A stretch of 64,000 nt of DNA from a virus (IMGVR_UViG_3300025770_000004:124001-188000), one strand, 5' to 3'. Numbered from the stretch's first letter, positions 53,976-61,843 are shown. Numbers and translations are program-made. Notes: a model not told the origin generated them from the letters alone.

Positions 53976-54070
53976 TAGTCAGTATTGGATTCGAACCAAT
54001 GTTTATAACCCGAAAAGGTTACTGTCCTCGGAGTATCTTAAAAGAGACCCCACCACTAGACGAACTGACC
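53976..54070 (-). tRNA. tRNA-Glu(UUC)-like gene with D-loop hairpin insertion (copy 1)
   Basis: 95 nt. Acceptor GGTCAGT / ACTGACT (one G-U), discriminator A, no encoded CCA. TC GTCTAGTGG ... AGGAC is the D-arm of bacterial tRNA-Glu, but about 22 nt (GGGGTCTC-TTTTAA-GATACTCC hairpin) sit inside it. The anticodon arm is TAACC-TTTTCG-GGTTA, with TTC at 54014-54012; the arm has one nucleotide more than canonical. T-arm ATTGG-TTCGAAT-CCAAT is perfect. It follows the large RNA and its terminator. It may be functional with modified decoding, or a tRNA-shaped element. Confidence 0.6.
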
Positions 54071-54074
54071 ATAT

Positions 54075-54113
54075 AAAAAAGACTGAGATTACATCTTTAA
54101 GTGACAAGTCTTT
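54075..54113 (-). terminator. Terminator of the large RNA
   Basis: Stem AAAGACT (54113-54107) / AGTCTTT (54084-54078) around a 22-nt loop, then a T-run, 5 nt before the first base of tRNA copy 1. The loop is long, so it may be leaky and let the tRNA be transcribed. Confidence 0.6.
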
Positions 54114-55005
54114 AGTTGGATTATTAATTCCCAACTTATCCACCGTTTCTTTTGTGAACGGTATCTTGTCAGTGACGGTTAGTTAGACTAACCACTTCTT
54201 GAGTTACTAATTACTCTCCACTTACTCTGCTTATTCAAGATTCGCATCCTGATTCGGGTTTCGACACCCTATAAGTTTTTCAGTGAAATCACGTCCGCCT
54301 TTCGAGCTTTCGTGGCCGTGAACGATTCACGACTAAGTAGTCACCTTTCACTAGTAACTAGGTAACACTTTCGATTTATTTTTAGTTTTGAATTAAAATT
54401 AAATTTAAGTGTTTGTAGATTGTTTCGAAGGAGTGGTTACCTCTCAGCTCTCAAAATTTTTGGTCTCAAGAATACTGGACTTCTCCGTGTGATGCCTCCA
54501 CCACAACCATTTAAGATATCTTCATCACAACTGTACGTTTGTTAGACTGCTACAATCTACTCTCTTGGTAGAGAGATTAATGTTCTACAACAGCACCACC
54601 TGTACGAAGAATTGTCTTTCGACTTTGAGATACCTCTCAGATTGAGACACACAATGGTATTAACCGGATAGTCAACACTTCTTGTAATAATCTCTATGAG
54701 TTATTCTTATTGGTCTTCCGACCTCAACTGAACACCTACAAATTGCCCAGTCACGAATCCATTTCCCTACGGAGTTACCCTCGGTACTTCAAGATTGGTG
54801 ATATCTCACTTGCTTACTCGAGCTCAAACTAGGTTCGAGCCGCAGACACATTTTACACATTGTATCCACTTTATCCCACTTTCGTGGTTTATTTAAGGAC
54901 TATAAGCCGCCCTACATCCACTCTGTTCCGAAGAACTCTAAGACCGAAGTCGAGTTTCTGTGTATTTAACATTTCAAAGAACATATGTTACTCCGTTGAG
55001 TAACT
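54075..55005 (-). ncRNA. Large structured non-coding RNA between two tRNAs (GOLLD/ROOL-like candidate)
   Basis: About 930 nt without a protein frame, richer in GC than its neighbours. Minus-strand hairpins include GTTACTC-AACG-GAGTAAC (55004-54987), GAC-TTCG-GTC (54951-54942), GTTC-TTCG-GAAC (54936-54925), CCAC-GAAA-GTGG (54887-54876), an 8-bp stem at 54840-54822, GGTC-GGAA-GACC (54723-54712), an 8-bp bulged stem at 54705-54686, GTC-GAAA-GAC (54623-54614), CTCTCT-ACCA-AGAGAG (54575-54560), CGTGAA-TCG-TTCACG (54331-54317), a 6-bp stem at 54193-54177 and a 6-bp stem at 54162-54142. GNRA and C(UUCG)G loops fit only the minus strand. It ends at AAAGACT/AGTCTTT plus U-run (54113-54075). Confidence 0.7.
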
Positions 55006-55010
55006 TCTTG

Positions 55011-55106
55011 TAGTCGGTAGAGGAATCGAACACTCTGTCTGTAACCCGAAAAGGTTACCGTCCTAAGATTCTCTCAAGAGAAAACCAGCCACTAGACGAA
55101 CCGACC
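55011..55106 (-). tRNA. tRNA-Glu(UUC)-like gene with D-loop hairpin insertion (copy 2)
   Basis: 96 nt, same design as copy 1. Acceptor GGTCGGT / ACCGACT, discriminator A, no CCA. GTCTAGTGG ... TTAGGAC is interrupted by a different hairpin (TTCTC-TTGA-GAGAA core). Anticodon arm GTAACC-TTTTCG-GGTTAC, TTC at 55050-55048, again one nucleotide over canonical. The T-arm (AGAG, extra T, G-loop-C, CTCT) has a bulge, so this copy is the more degenerate. Acceptor bases co-vary with copy 1 (A-T to G-C), arguing for selected structure. It lies just downstream of three promoters and opens the RNA unit. Confidence 0.55.
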
Positions 55107-55120
55107 ATTTTGTTTTGTTT

Positions 55121-55172
55121 GTCTTACAAATATAAGTAGAGTTTTTCGTTCTACCTAATTTATTTATAATTT
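55121..55172 (-). promoter_or_regulatory. Promoter repeat 1 before the tRNA/large-RNA unit
   Basis: Contains TATATTTG (55134-55127) preceded by GGTAGAA and an AT-rich block shared with repeat 2. Start of transcription would fall near 55120, about 14 nt before tRNA copy 2. Confidence 0.65.
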
Positions 55173-55210
55173 CTTTTTTTATTTTTTGAAGACTTCATTG
55201 TCTTTGTTTG

Positions 55211-55262
55211 TTCTTACAAATATAAGGAGACTTTTCTCTTCTACCTAATTTATTTATAATTA
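55211..55262 (-). promoter_or_regulatory. Promoter repeat 2
   Basis: Same layout as repeat 1, TATATTTG at 55224-55217 with the shared AATTAGGTAGAA block upstream; about 90 nt from repeat 1. Confidence 0.6.
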
Positions 55263-55337
55263 TTTTCAAAAAACAATTAAAGTATGACGTATTATAGTTT
55301 TATGGAACAAACCGCAAACTACTGGTTCTCTTTAATT

Positions 55338-55390
55338 GTCTTACAAATATACGGATAGACTTTCGTTCTACCAAATTAATTTGTAATTAA
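55338..55390 (-). promoter_or_regulatory. Promoter repeat 3 (complete -33/-7)
   Basis: TATATTTG at 55351-55344 with TTTG at 55375-55372, 20 nt apart: a full match to the Bacteroidota TTTG-N20-TAnnTTTG promoter. The GTAGAACGAAAG spacer start is shared with repeat 1. Confidence 0.7.
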
Positions 55391-55442
55391 TTTCTACTTT
55401 TTTAATGAGTAGATAGTATATAGTATTTGATTATGTAAAAGT

Positions 55443-55949
55443 TTATTCTTTATAGAATAAAATTTGAATAGATAGAATCTTCTGTGTATTAACCCTGTTG
55501 TTCTTACGTTTGAGTCTTCGATTAATTAGATTTGTTATATCTATACTTTTTCGACTAGCTTGTAATTCTTTTCTAACTTCATAAGAATATCCATTTTCAT
55601 TAGCATAATCTAACATTCTTCTGATATAAATTTCAACATCATCTATATTAAAGGATGATCCAATTTGCACACATAAACAATTTTCTTTCTGTCTAGCACG
55701 AGAATATGGTGTAGATGAGACGGTATACTTTTTAAATTCCTTTCTTCTTACTGAATCGCTCTTTTGTCTGAAATTTTTATATTTACTCCCCATGAAATCT
55801 TGAAGACTTATTTCTCTAAACCAAAGATTGTTTTGACGTAAACTATTTACGTAATTATCATCATCGATGATATCACTTTTTATGAAAATATCAAAATATT
55901 CAGATAATTCTTTTGATTCAAAAATAATATATGGTTTTATGTATTTCAT
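55443..55949 (-). CDS. Tagged hypothetical protein
   Basis: A 168-residue protein starting MKYIKPYIIFESKELSEYF, with the tag and an I-F-E|S site. The C-terminus is basic (RKSIDITNLINRRLKRKNNR) and could bind nucleic acid. The middle has a helix-strand pattern of unknown family. It follows a tagged gene by 6 nt. Confidence 0.65.
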   Translation of the reverse strand: MKYIKPYIIFESKELSEYFDIFIKSDIIDDDNYVNSLRQNNLWFREISLQDFMGSKYKNFRQKSDSVRRKEFKKYTVSSTPYSRARQKENCLCVQIGSSFNIDDVEIYIRRMLDYANENGYSYEVRKELQASRKSIDITNLINRRLKRKNNRVNTQKILSIQILFYKE

Positions 55950-55955
55950 GAAATT

Positions 55956-56393
55956 TTATTTTTGTGGTAAATTATCAATAGCTCCCCATATGTTATCAAC
56001 ACTATAACCGTGGTCTATCAAAATATTTTCAATCTCTTGGAAGTTTATAGGATTGTAATCTAACAAATTCACTATATATTCATATGACTTAAAATCTTCG
56101 AAATCCTCAAAATATATATCATCATAAGTTTCGTCACTTATATTATCGAGTGCTTTTCTGATAGCAGAAGTAACACCAGAATCATCATTCATCCAAATAT
56201 CAAGAACACCACTCTTATCAATTGTTATAATATTACCTCCCTCGGTTTCAATTATAATATATTGGTATATTTGTGATAAATTAACTTTATCAGTTGCTGG
56301 AGTAAAGTTAGATTTATTAAATGATCCCTGAACTATTAACCTCTTATTTTGAGGTAAATTCCATTTACTTTCGAATGTTTTAATATGTTTCAT
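55956..56393 (-). CDS. Tagged hypothetical protein
   Basis: A 145-residue protein starting MKHIKTFESKWNLPQNK. The body has strands (YQYIIIETEGGNIITIDKSG) and a helical end with repeated acidic residues. Shares one base with the upstream gene. Function unknown. Confidence 0.65.
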   Translation of the reverse strand: MKHIKTFESKWNLPQNKRLIVQGSFNKSNFTPATDKVNLSQIYQYIIIETEGGNIITIDKSGVLDIWMNDDSGVTSAIRKALDNISDETYDDIYFEDFEDFKSYEYIVNLLDYNPINFQEIENILIDHGYSVDNIWGAIDNLPQK

Positions 56394-56899
56394 TAGTTTG
56401 ATAGTAAAGCAGATTTTTGCTCAGGAGTTATAACATTTAGTTTTATACAACTAGTTAAAAAGGATTCGATTAATCCATAAGCTTGAGTAATATCTTTAGT
56501 TTCAACATCATACCTCTTCCATTTACTTTGGTCTTCGTAATCATCTTTGTTTCTTATAACAATGTTTATGAAGTATTCTTTGGTTTTTATATCATATGAT
56601 ATAACTAACTGCACATAATATTCATTACCATTTTCACAAACTTCTTGTGAGTAATCATAAAAGCAATATATTTCAACATTATCATCAGTTGTTTTCACAT
56701 CTTGGTGAAAACTTTTAAGTACGGGAAATTTAAATGCTATTTTATTTAGAAAGGATTTTGGCGTTTCATCACCTAAAGGTTCAGCAAATGTTTTCCATTT
56801 ACTAATTTCGTCACCCATTTCACCTCTTAGATGTGGGATCTCGAATTGTGATTTTAGATCATCATCATCGAAAAATTCATATACCCCTTTAATACGCAT
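56393..56899 (-). CDS. Hypothetical protein, possibly weakly tagged
   Basis: A 168-residue protein. MRIKGVYEFFDDDDL has a basic-aromatic start and an acidic follow-up but lacks the clear x-x-E|S site, so I do not count it in the tag family. The centre is strand-rich (EYYVQLVISYDIKTKEYFINIVI). It leads a three-gene unit with the two tagged genes. Confidence 0.6.
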   Translation of the reverse strand: MRIKGVYEFFDDDDLKSQFEIPHLRGEMGDEISKWKTFAEPLGDETPKSFLNKIAFKFPVLKSFHQDVKTTDDNVEIYCFYDYSQEVCENGNEYYVQLVISYDIKTKEYFINIVIRNKDDYEDQSKWKRYDVETKDITQAYGLIESFLTSCIKLNVITPEQKSALLSN

Positions 56900-56923
56900 A
56901 AGGTATATATAAAAAAAAATATA

Positions 56924-57280
56924 CTACTTAATTAAAGTCTTAATTTTATTTGTGAGTAAATTCAGAGTTTCTTTATTTAATGTTAACTCATAAGAATCAT
57001 CAATTAAAACATCACCAATATTTATTTCAACATCGGTAATTTCAGAATCACTACTTGGTGGTGTCCAATAATCACCTTCATCATAAATATAGTAACCAGT
57101 AACACTTAATTCAAAGTTTACACACATTTCAATCCCATTAGACTTGAATATAATATATTGATCATCACTTGAATAGTGACCATCATGCTCACAGATTAAT
57201 TCATCCCAATCAGAAAATATATAAGTATCAACTACTTCTAAGTTATTAAGGTCTAATGTGCATTTTTCGATGAATCCCAT
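56924..57280 (-). CDS. Hypothetical protein with host-type promoter
   Basis: A 118-residue acidic, beta-rich protein (YIIFKSNGIEMCVNFELSVTG). It has the best-formed single host-type promoter in the window just upstream, so it is probably early. Function unknown. Confidence 0.62.
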   Translation of the reverse strand: MGFIEKCTLDLNNLEVVDTYIFSDWDELICEHDGHYSSDDQYIIFKSNGIEMCVNFELSVTGYYIYDEGDYWTPPSSDSEITDVEINIGDVLIDDSYELTLNKETLNLLTNKIKTLIK

Positions 57281-57305
57281 ATTGTGTTTGTTTTTTAGTG
57301 TATAA

Positions 57306-57313
57306 CAAATATA
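57306..57313 (-). promoter_or_regulatory. Bacteroidota-type promoter (TTG-N19-TATATTTG)
   Basis: Minus-strand TATATTTG with TTG at 57335-57333, 19 nt upstream. About 25 nt before the ATG at 57280. Confidence 0.7.
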
Positions 57314-57384
57314 CGGAAATTATTTTAAACGGCAAGACTTTAAGGCAATATAAATCACCTTAAAGTAATATATTTTCAGTTTCT

Positions 57385-57870
57385 TTATAAAGAAATTATC
57401 TTATCAAATCCTTCATCTTCTTTAATATTTTGATATTGTGATATCATCCTTTTAACGATGTGCATTGGTAAGTCTTTATTTTCTTCTTCAATTCTCTTTT
57501 TATTTCTTCTTTCATATTCCTCATCCTTTAAAATTGGGAATATTACTCCTAATTTGAAATAATCATCTGAGAAGTAGTCTAAGTTTCCTCTTCTTCTTTT
57601 AGAACTCATATTAGTCATATCAATAATAGTATTCTTCATTTCTTTATCAGCATTAACCAATCTTTCTTTAAGAACTTTATCAACATTTCTTTGGTCCACA
57701 TTCTTAAAAGCTTCTGAGTAATTTCTGGAACCATAAACCTCCATAAGTATTTCGTCTCGGCTAATAACTTCCGTATCTGGAAAGTTATTTCTTATCCAAG
57801 TTGTTTTACCTGAAAGTGGCGGTCCAATAAGTACTATAACGAAAGGTTTCTTTAAATTTATAAGTTCCAT
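57385..57870 (-). CDS. P-loop polynucleotide-kinase-like protein
   Basis: A 161-residue kinase. VIVLIGPPLSGKTTWIRNNFP is the Walker A region, EVISRDEILMEVYG the following Asp/Arg switch, NTIIDMTNMSSKRRR the substrate loop, as in the 5'-kinase half of T4 Pnkp. The phosphatase half is absent. With the RNA ligase at 8.7 kb it would give 5'-phosphate RNA ends ready for sealing; the 2H domain at 22.7 kb could handle the 3' end. Other small-molecule kinases share this fold, so the substrate is inferred. Confidence 0.8.
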   Translation of the reverse strand: MELINLKKPFVIVLIGPPLSGKTTWIRNNFPDTEVISRDEILMEVYGSRNYSEAFKNVDQRNVDKVLKERLVNADKEMKNTIIDMTNMSSKRRRGNLDYFSDDYFKLGVIFPILKDEEYERRNKKRIEEENKDLPMHIVKRMISQYQNIKEDEGFDKIISL

Positions 57871-57921
57871 ATTTATATTTTGTTATTTATAAAGATAAGC
57901 AAATATTTTGAATCAACAAAG

Positions 57922-57931
57922 TTAATATATA
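57922..57931 (+). promoter_or_regulatory. Late-promoter-like box TTAATATATA
   Basis: TTAATATATA, 5 nt before the ATG at 57937; favours this ATG over an upstream TTG at 57880. Confidence 0.45.
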
Positions 57932-57936
57932 GAATT

Positions 57937-59886
57937 ATGATTAGTAAGTATAATAAATTTAAAGAAGACTTGTTACTAGAGAGTTTAGTGAATGAATCTT
58001 TTCTTTATTTTTCACCGGATCTTATAAGCGTAATATCAAAGGTTGGTGGAGATATATCAGATGATTTAATATCAGTTGAACTGACAGATATTAAACCAGA
58101 CATTACATTTGTTGATATTGATAAGGAAGGATATCTTTCTTTTACAACAATGAGAAATGCTGCTAAAACATTAGCCAAAGCATATCCACCTACTGGTGAA
58201 GAAGAATGGGGTAATGAAGTTATAGACAGAATTCACCGTAATGCTATTTGGATGAGACATCAAAATGGAGATGAAGATGATGTCTATAATAAATCAAGGA
58301 ATTCTGTTAAAATAGGTAAATTTATTAATAAGTTATTAACTGGTAAATATAAAGATAAAGATGTCGAGGAATTTGTAAATAAATTCAAAGCGGCTATTGA
58401 AAACAAAGGTGAGAAATTTGAAATTGTTGATGGTGATGATATCGCATTTTGGTATAAATCTGAAAACTATGCTGGAAATCGAGGTACATTAGGTAGTTCT
58501 TGTATGTCAGAAAAGAATAATATATTTAATATTTATACTAAGAATCCGGAAGTTTGTAGAATGTTAATTCTAAAAGAAGATGATAAGATATTAGGGAGAG
58601 CACTTGTTTGGAAGTTAAACTCAATTAAAAAATTTAGAGGTGATGATTTGGATGTTGATTATTTTATGGATAGACAATACACTATTAAAGATTCGGATGT
58701 TGAAAAATTTAGAAATTATGCTAAAGAACAAAAGAATTGGGTATCAAAAGCAAATAACAACCATCACTCATTCGAACCTATATTGATACATAAAGGTGGT
58801 GATGAAGTAATAAATGTGGATATGACTGTTAAAGTTAAAAAGGTAGGAAGTTCTGATAATGATTATGATTATGTTAAATATCCTTATTTAGATACATTTA
58901 GAAGATTTGATCCAAGAACAGGAATACTTATGAATGATGAGAATCAAGGGTCTGATGAAGAAGGATGTTATATATTAGAAAGTACTTGTGGTGGTTATAC
59001 TGAGGTAGAAGGTGGTTATTGGTCTGAATGGCATGATCGTCATATACCAGAAGATGATGCTATTTATTCTGATGTTTATGGTGATTGGTTATATAGAGAT
59101 CAAGCTATTAACGTATCAAAGGGATCGCATACTGGTGTTTACCACCAGGATGATGATTATATAATTTATGATGAAAATATAGATGAGTATATACATCAAG
59201 ATGATGCTGTTTATTCAGAAGCATACAGTCATTATATTTATGATGAAACTGCTGTTAGAGTAATTGTTGAAATACAAAATAACGGTGATATTGATGGTGA
59301 TGGTGATTGGTATCCAGAGGGAGATGATGATATAATTAAAATTGATAAAGACAAGACATGGTTTGAATTTTTAGATTCTAAATATCGTTATTGGGATGAT
59401 TTTGATTATATACTTAAATCAAGTAGTATTTATAAAAGTGGTGGATGGATAAAAGATGATATTATGATAAAAAATAGTGATGGTGATTGGATACCTAAAA
59501 TATTTAGTGTTGAGTTATATAAAATTATACCTACAAATGAATCAGTTAATATTGAAGTTGAATACTTAAACAAGTTAGATGCTAAAATTCTTAAATATAA
59601 GATAGATGAAGAGGATTCTATTTTAACAGACCAATTCCAATATCATGAGGATATTAAAGATCATTTAATAATGATTTACAAAAGGATAAATACTGAACTT
59701 GCTGGTGTTTGGAATAAACTCAAAAATAAGAGTCAATTAAGATTAAAGTTTGATGAAGATGATGATACAAAATATAGAAAAGAATTAAAAGAAAAGAAGA
59801 AAGACCTAATAAAAAGAAGTGACCAAATAGAAGATGGTGATTTTATAGAGGGTATTGAAATACCTGACTTAGAATTAGATTCCTAA
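57937..59886 (+). CDS. Large tagged protein with SSCM/GRALxW domain and DDAxYS repeats
   Basis: A 649-residue protein starting MISKYNKFKEDLLLESLVNES, a tag with L-L-E|S and V-N-E|S sites. Residues ~120-280 match the 4414 protein (LGSSCM with Cys189, GRALVWK, YFMDRQYT). The second half carries short repeats of the form 'D-x-x-I-x-x-DDAxYSxxYxxxxY' (HIPEDDAIYSDVYGDWLY; YIHQDDAVYSEAYSHYIY), then an acidic region and a Lys-rich end. A single plus gene between two minus units. Candidate packaged enzyme with a repeat tail; reaction unknown. Confidence 0.72.
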   Translation: MISKYNKFKEDLLLESLVNESFLYFSPDLISVISKVGGDISDDLISVELTDIKPDITFVDIDKEGYLSFTTMRNAAKTLAKAYPPTGEEEWGNEVIDRIHRNAIWMRHQNGDEDDVYNKSRNSVKIGKFINKLLTGKYKDKDVEEFVNKFKAAIENKGEKFEIVDGDDIAFWYKSENYAGNRGTLGSSCMSEKNNIFNIYTKNPEVCRMLILKEDDKILGRALVWKLNSIKKFRGDDLDVDYFMDRQYTIKDSDVEKFRNYAKEQKNWVSKANNNHHSFEPILIHKGGDEVINVDMTVKVKKVGSSDNDYDYVKYPYLDTFRRFDPRTGILMNDENQGSDEEGCYILESTCGGYTEVEGGYWSEWHDRHIPEDDAIYSDVYGDWLYRDQAINVSKGSHTGVYHQDDDYIIYDENIDEYIHQDDAVYSEAYSHYIYDETAVRVIVEIQNNGDIDGDGDWYPEGDDDIIKIDKDKTWFEFLDSKYRYWDDFDYILKSSSIYKSGGWIKDDIMIKNSDGDWIPKIFSVELYKIIPTNESVNIEVEYLNKLDAKILKYKIDEEDSILTDQFQYHEDIKDHLIMIYKRINTELAGVWNKLKNKSQLRLKFDEDDDTKYRKELKEKKKDLIKRSDQIEDGDFIEGIEIPDLELDS

Positions 59887-60633
59887 TTAATTATAAGCTT
59901 TTAGAACTTTCACCTTATCTTTTTGAGTTGAAGAACATCTGTGGTGACCATCAATTAATCTCCATTGATTACCGACCTTTCTTTCTTTCAAAGAAACAAT
60001 TCCTCTAATACCAGAATAATTTGAATCCGAATAAAATGTGAATTTTTTATTTTTTATTCTCCGATAAACACCATCTATACCCTTTTCACGGAAAAGTGAT
60101 TCAGATATAATATCAGATTTATTAACTACAATAACTTCATATTTACACCCGACCAATTCAGGAAGTAAGTGACCATATTCAAGACCTAATAAATATTCTA
60201 TTCTACCACTCAAATCATCAATTGAGAATGCGGTGTCTAAATGAAATTCAATTTCTTTAGATAATGATTTTTTTAGAACTATATCACCCATTTCTTGCCC
60301 ATAGTATCCTTCATCTATTTCCATTTCCCAATTAAAGTTTTCCCAAATTTTGAAGTGTCTTAAAACTCTATCAATTGTATATAAATCAATATCCTTAGTA
60401 ATTCCGAATATTATAGAATTTATACTATTATCACGTTTTGTTGATACGGAGTTATCAAAATATTCGGAATAAATATCACCAACAATAGCATTGAAATCAA
60501 TTGAATTGATATGTTCATCATATATAGTACCACAACGGCATATATCACCACAACCACTATCCTCACAGGAGTATTGTGTATTAAAATCATAATCAATTGA
60601 ATAACTGAAATTTTTATTTAATAGTTTTGACAT
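59887..60633 (-). CDS. ParB/sulfiredoxin-like protein with Cys-rich N-terminus
   Basis: A 248-residue protein. The C-terminus WRLIDGHHRCSSTQKDKVKV has the D-G-H-H-R signature of ParB-like nuclease/NTPase domains, and the RIKNKKFTFYSDSNYSGIRG stretch precedes it. Residues ~20-40 hold four Cys in a CxxxGCGDICRCG-type cluster that may bind zinc. Several phages have ParB-like proteins acting as nucleases or CTPases. Overlaps the upstream gene by 20 nt. Confidence 0.6.
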   Translation of the reverse strand: MSKLLNKNFSYSIDYDFNTQYSCEDSGCGDICRCGTIYDEHINSIDFNAIVGDIYSEYFDNSVSTKRDNSINSIIFGITKDIDLYTIDRVLRHFKIWENFNWEMEIDEGYYGQEMGDIVLKKSLSKEIEFHLDTAFSIDDLSGRIEYLLGLEYGHLLPELVGCKYEVIVVNKSDIISESLFREKGIDGVYRRIKNKKFTFYSDSNYSGIRGIVSLKERKVGNQWRLIDGHHRCSSTQKDKVKVLKAYN

Positions 60634-60931
60634 TTTTCTTTAACCTAGCTTTATAACTCTTACCTTCTATTCTTTTATAGAAGAAGAATTCATTACTTTT
60701 TAATTTATCATAAATTCCCAATAGTATATTTCCTTCTAAAGTATACCAACCAACAGGTAAAATTCCCTCTTTTTCAAATGGGTTAAATTGGCTAACTCTA
60801 TTAATATTTTTATTTCCATTTGTTATTGGATCATTGAAATAAAGAAAACTAGTTTCGACAAATTTCATTTTGTTCTCTATTTCATTTGTTATTAGTTTAA
60901 TAACATGTTCTGTTATAAAGTTTTGTTTCAT
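60614..60931 (-). CDS. Hypothetical protein
   Basis: A 105-residue basic protein (FFFYKRIEGKSYKARLKKNVK at the end), unknown. Overlaps both neighbours (4 nt upstream, 20 nt downstream), so it is part of a three-gene unit. Confidence 0.6.
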   Translation of the reverse strand: MKQNFITEHVIKLITNEIENKMKFVETSFLYFNDPITNGNKNINRVSQFNPFEKEGILPVGWYTLEGNILLGIYDKLKSNEFFFYKRIEGKSYKARLKKNVKTIK

Positions 60932-61341
60932 ACTGCTAATCCGTTTATAATTCCGTTATGGTAGTATCTAAATTTAGATATATCTATACCCTCTACTTTA
61001 TTTAAGTAATTAACTACTACACCTATTATATTACTTTTACCTGTTGTGTTGTCTGAGTGTACAAACCAATTAGGAAATTTCTTATCATTATCCATACAAT
61101 AGTTAATTAAAAAATCGACAGCATCTTTACCAGTGTACTCTCTACCATCTTTATAACATGCAAGATCATGGTCAAACGACACTAAATTAATCTCGTCAAA
61201 ATTTTGACTCACAAAATCAATAAACTCAAAGTAATCTCTAACAATTACCCATTTATCCTCTGAGGCGTAAGAAACACCTAACCCTCTTCCTTCGGAGTTA
61301 GACATATACGGCATTCTATTATCATCTAAATATAAATTCAT
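60928..61341 (-). CDS. cREC-type cyclic-phosphate-processing receiver domain protein
   Basis: A 137-residue protein. LYLDDNRMP, WVIVRDYFEFIDFVSQ, LVSFDHDLACY and NWFVHSDNTTGKSNI are the order of the cREC family, receiver-like proteins proposed to act on cyclic phosphates, often near RNA-processing enzymes. The Asp-Asp and Asp-His-Asp positions replace the phosphorylation site of true receivers. Fits an RNA-end repair theme in this phage. Confidence 0.7.
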   Translation of the reverse strand: MNLYLDDNRMPYMSNSEGRGLGVSYASEDKWVIVRDYFEFIDFVSQNFDEINLVSFDHDLACYKDGREYTGKDAVDFLINYCMDNDKKFPNWFVHSDNTTGKSNIIGVVVNYLNKVEGIDISKFRYYHNGIINGLAV

Positions 61342-61364
61342 TTAGTAAAAATAAGGATAAATAT

Positions 61365-61823
61365 TTAAAATTGAAAGTTTTTAAGAAACTTATTTTCGAT
61401 ATTACTTAATTTATCAATACCAACTTCTGAAATTCTATCCAAAACTATATCTATATCTAAGTTTTGTAAAATCCAATCATCTATATCATCGACAAAAAAA
61501 CTATACTTTATAGCGGTCGTGGCCGTAACCATTGACTTTAAATCTTTTGCTAAATTTATATTCCCACCCAAGACATCTTCTGATAAATCATAACAAACAT
61601 TATAAATTAGATTATTTGTTAATATTTTTAGGTATCTATCTATCTCTTGTTGTGTTGTTATCACATAACAAATATAACATTCATCATCATCATCATAATC
61701 AAAGTAAGTGTCAGCGTCTAATTCAGATATTCTCTCTTTTTCATGATCTGATAATCTTTCATAATCCTCATTTAGATCATAGGATGATTTTTTGAAATTT
61801 AATTTATAGACTTTCTTTAACAT
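61365..61823 (-). CDS. Hypothetical acidic protein
   Basis: A 152-residue acidic protein; YDDDDECYICYVITTQQEID and DDIDDWILQNLDIDIVLD are visible stretches without a known family. A TATATTTG element lies 21 nt upstream of its ATG. Function unknown. Confidence 0.6.
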   Translation of the reverse strand: MLKKVYKLNFKKSSYDLNEDYERLSDHEKERISELDADTYFDYDDDDECYICYVITTQQEIDRYLKILTNNLIYNVCYDLSEDVLGGNINLAKDLKSMVTATTAIKYSFFVDDIDDWILQNLDIDIVLDRISEVGIDKLSNIENKFLKNFQF

Positions 61824-61843
61824 ATTTTATATATATTTAATTA

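Noticed and set aside
53976-54070. Reading the tRNA-like genes as class II tRNAs (Leu/Ser) with a long variable arm and an anticodon in the inserted hairpin.
   Set aside because: The inserted hairpins do not give a 5-bp stem with a 7-nt loop in either copy, while the GTCTAGTGG...AGGAC and TTTTCGG segments match tRNA-Glu.
54075-55005. tmRNA, RNase P RNA or group I intron.
   Set aside because: No tag-peptide frame or tRNA-Ala-like ends for tmRNA, no recognisable P4 core of RNase P, and no group I P/Q/R/S core sequences were seen.
55121-55390. The three similar blocks looked like a short CRISPR array.
   Set aside because: They are only three, differ in sequence, have unequal spacing (about 90 and 127 nt), and each contains a promoter element.
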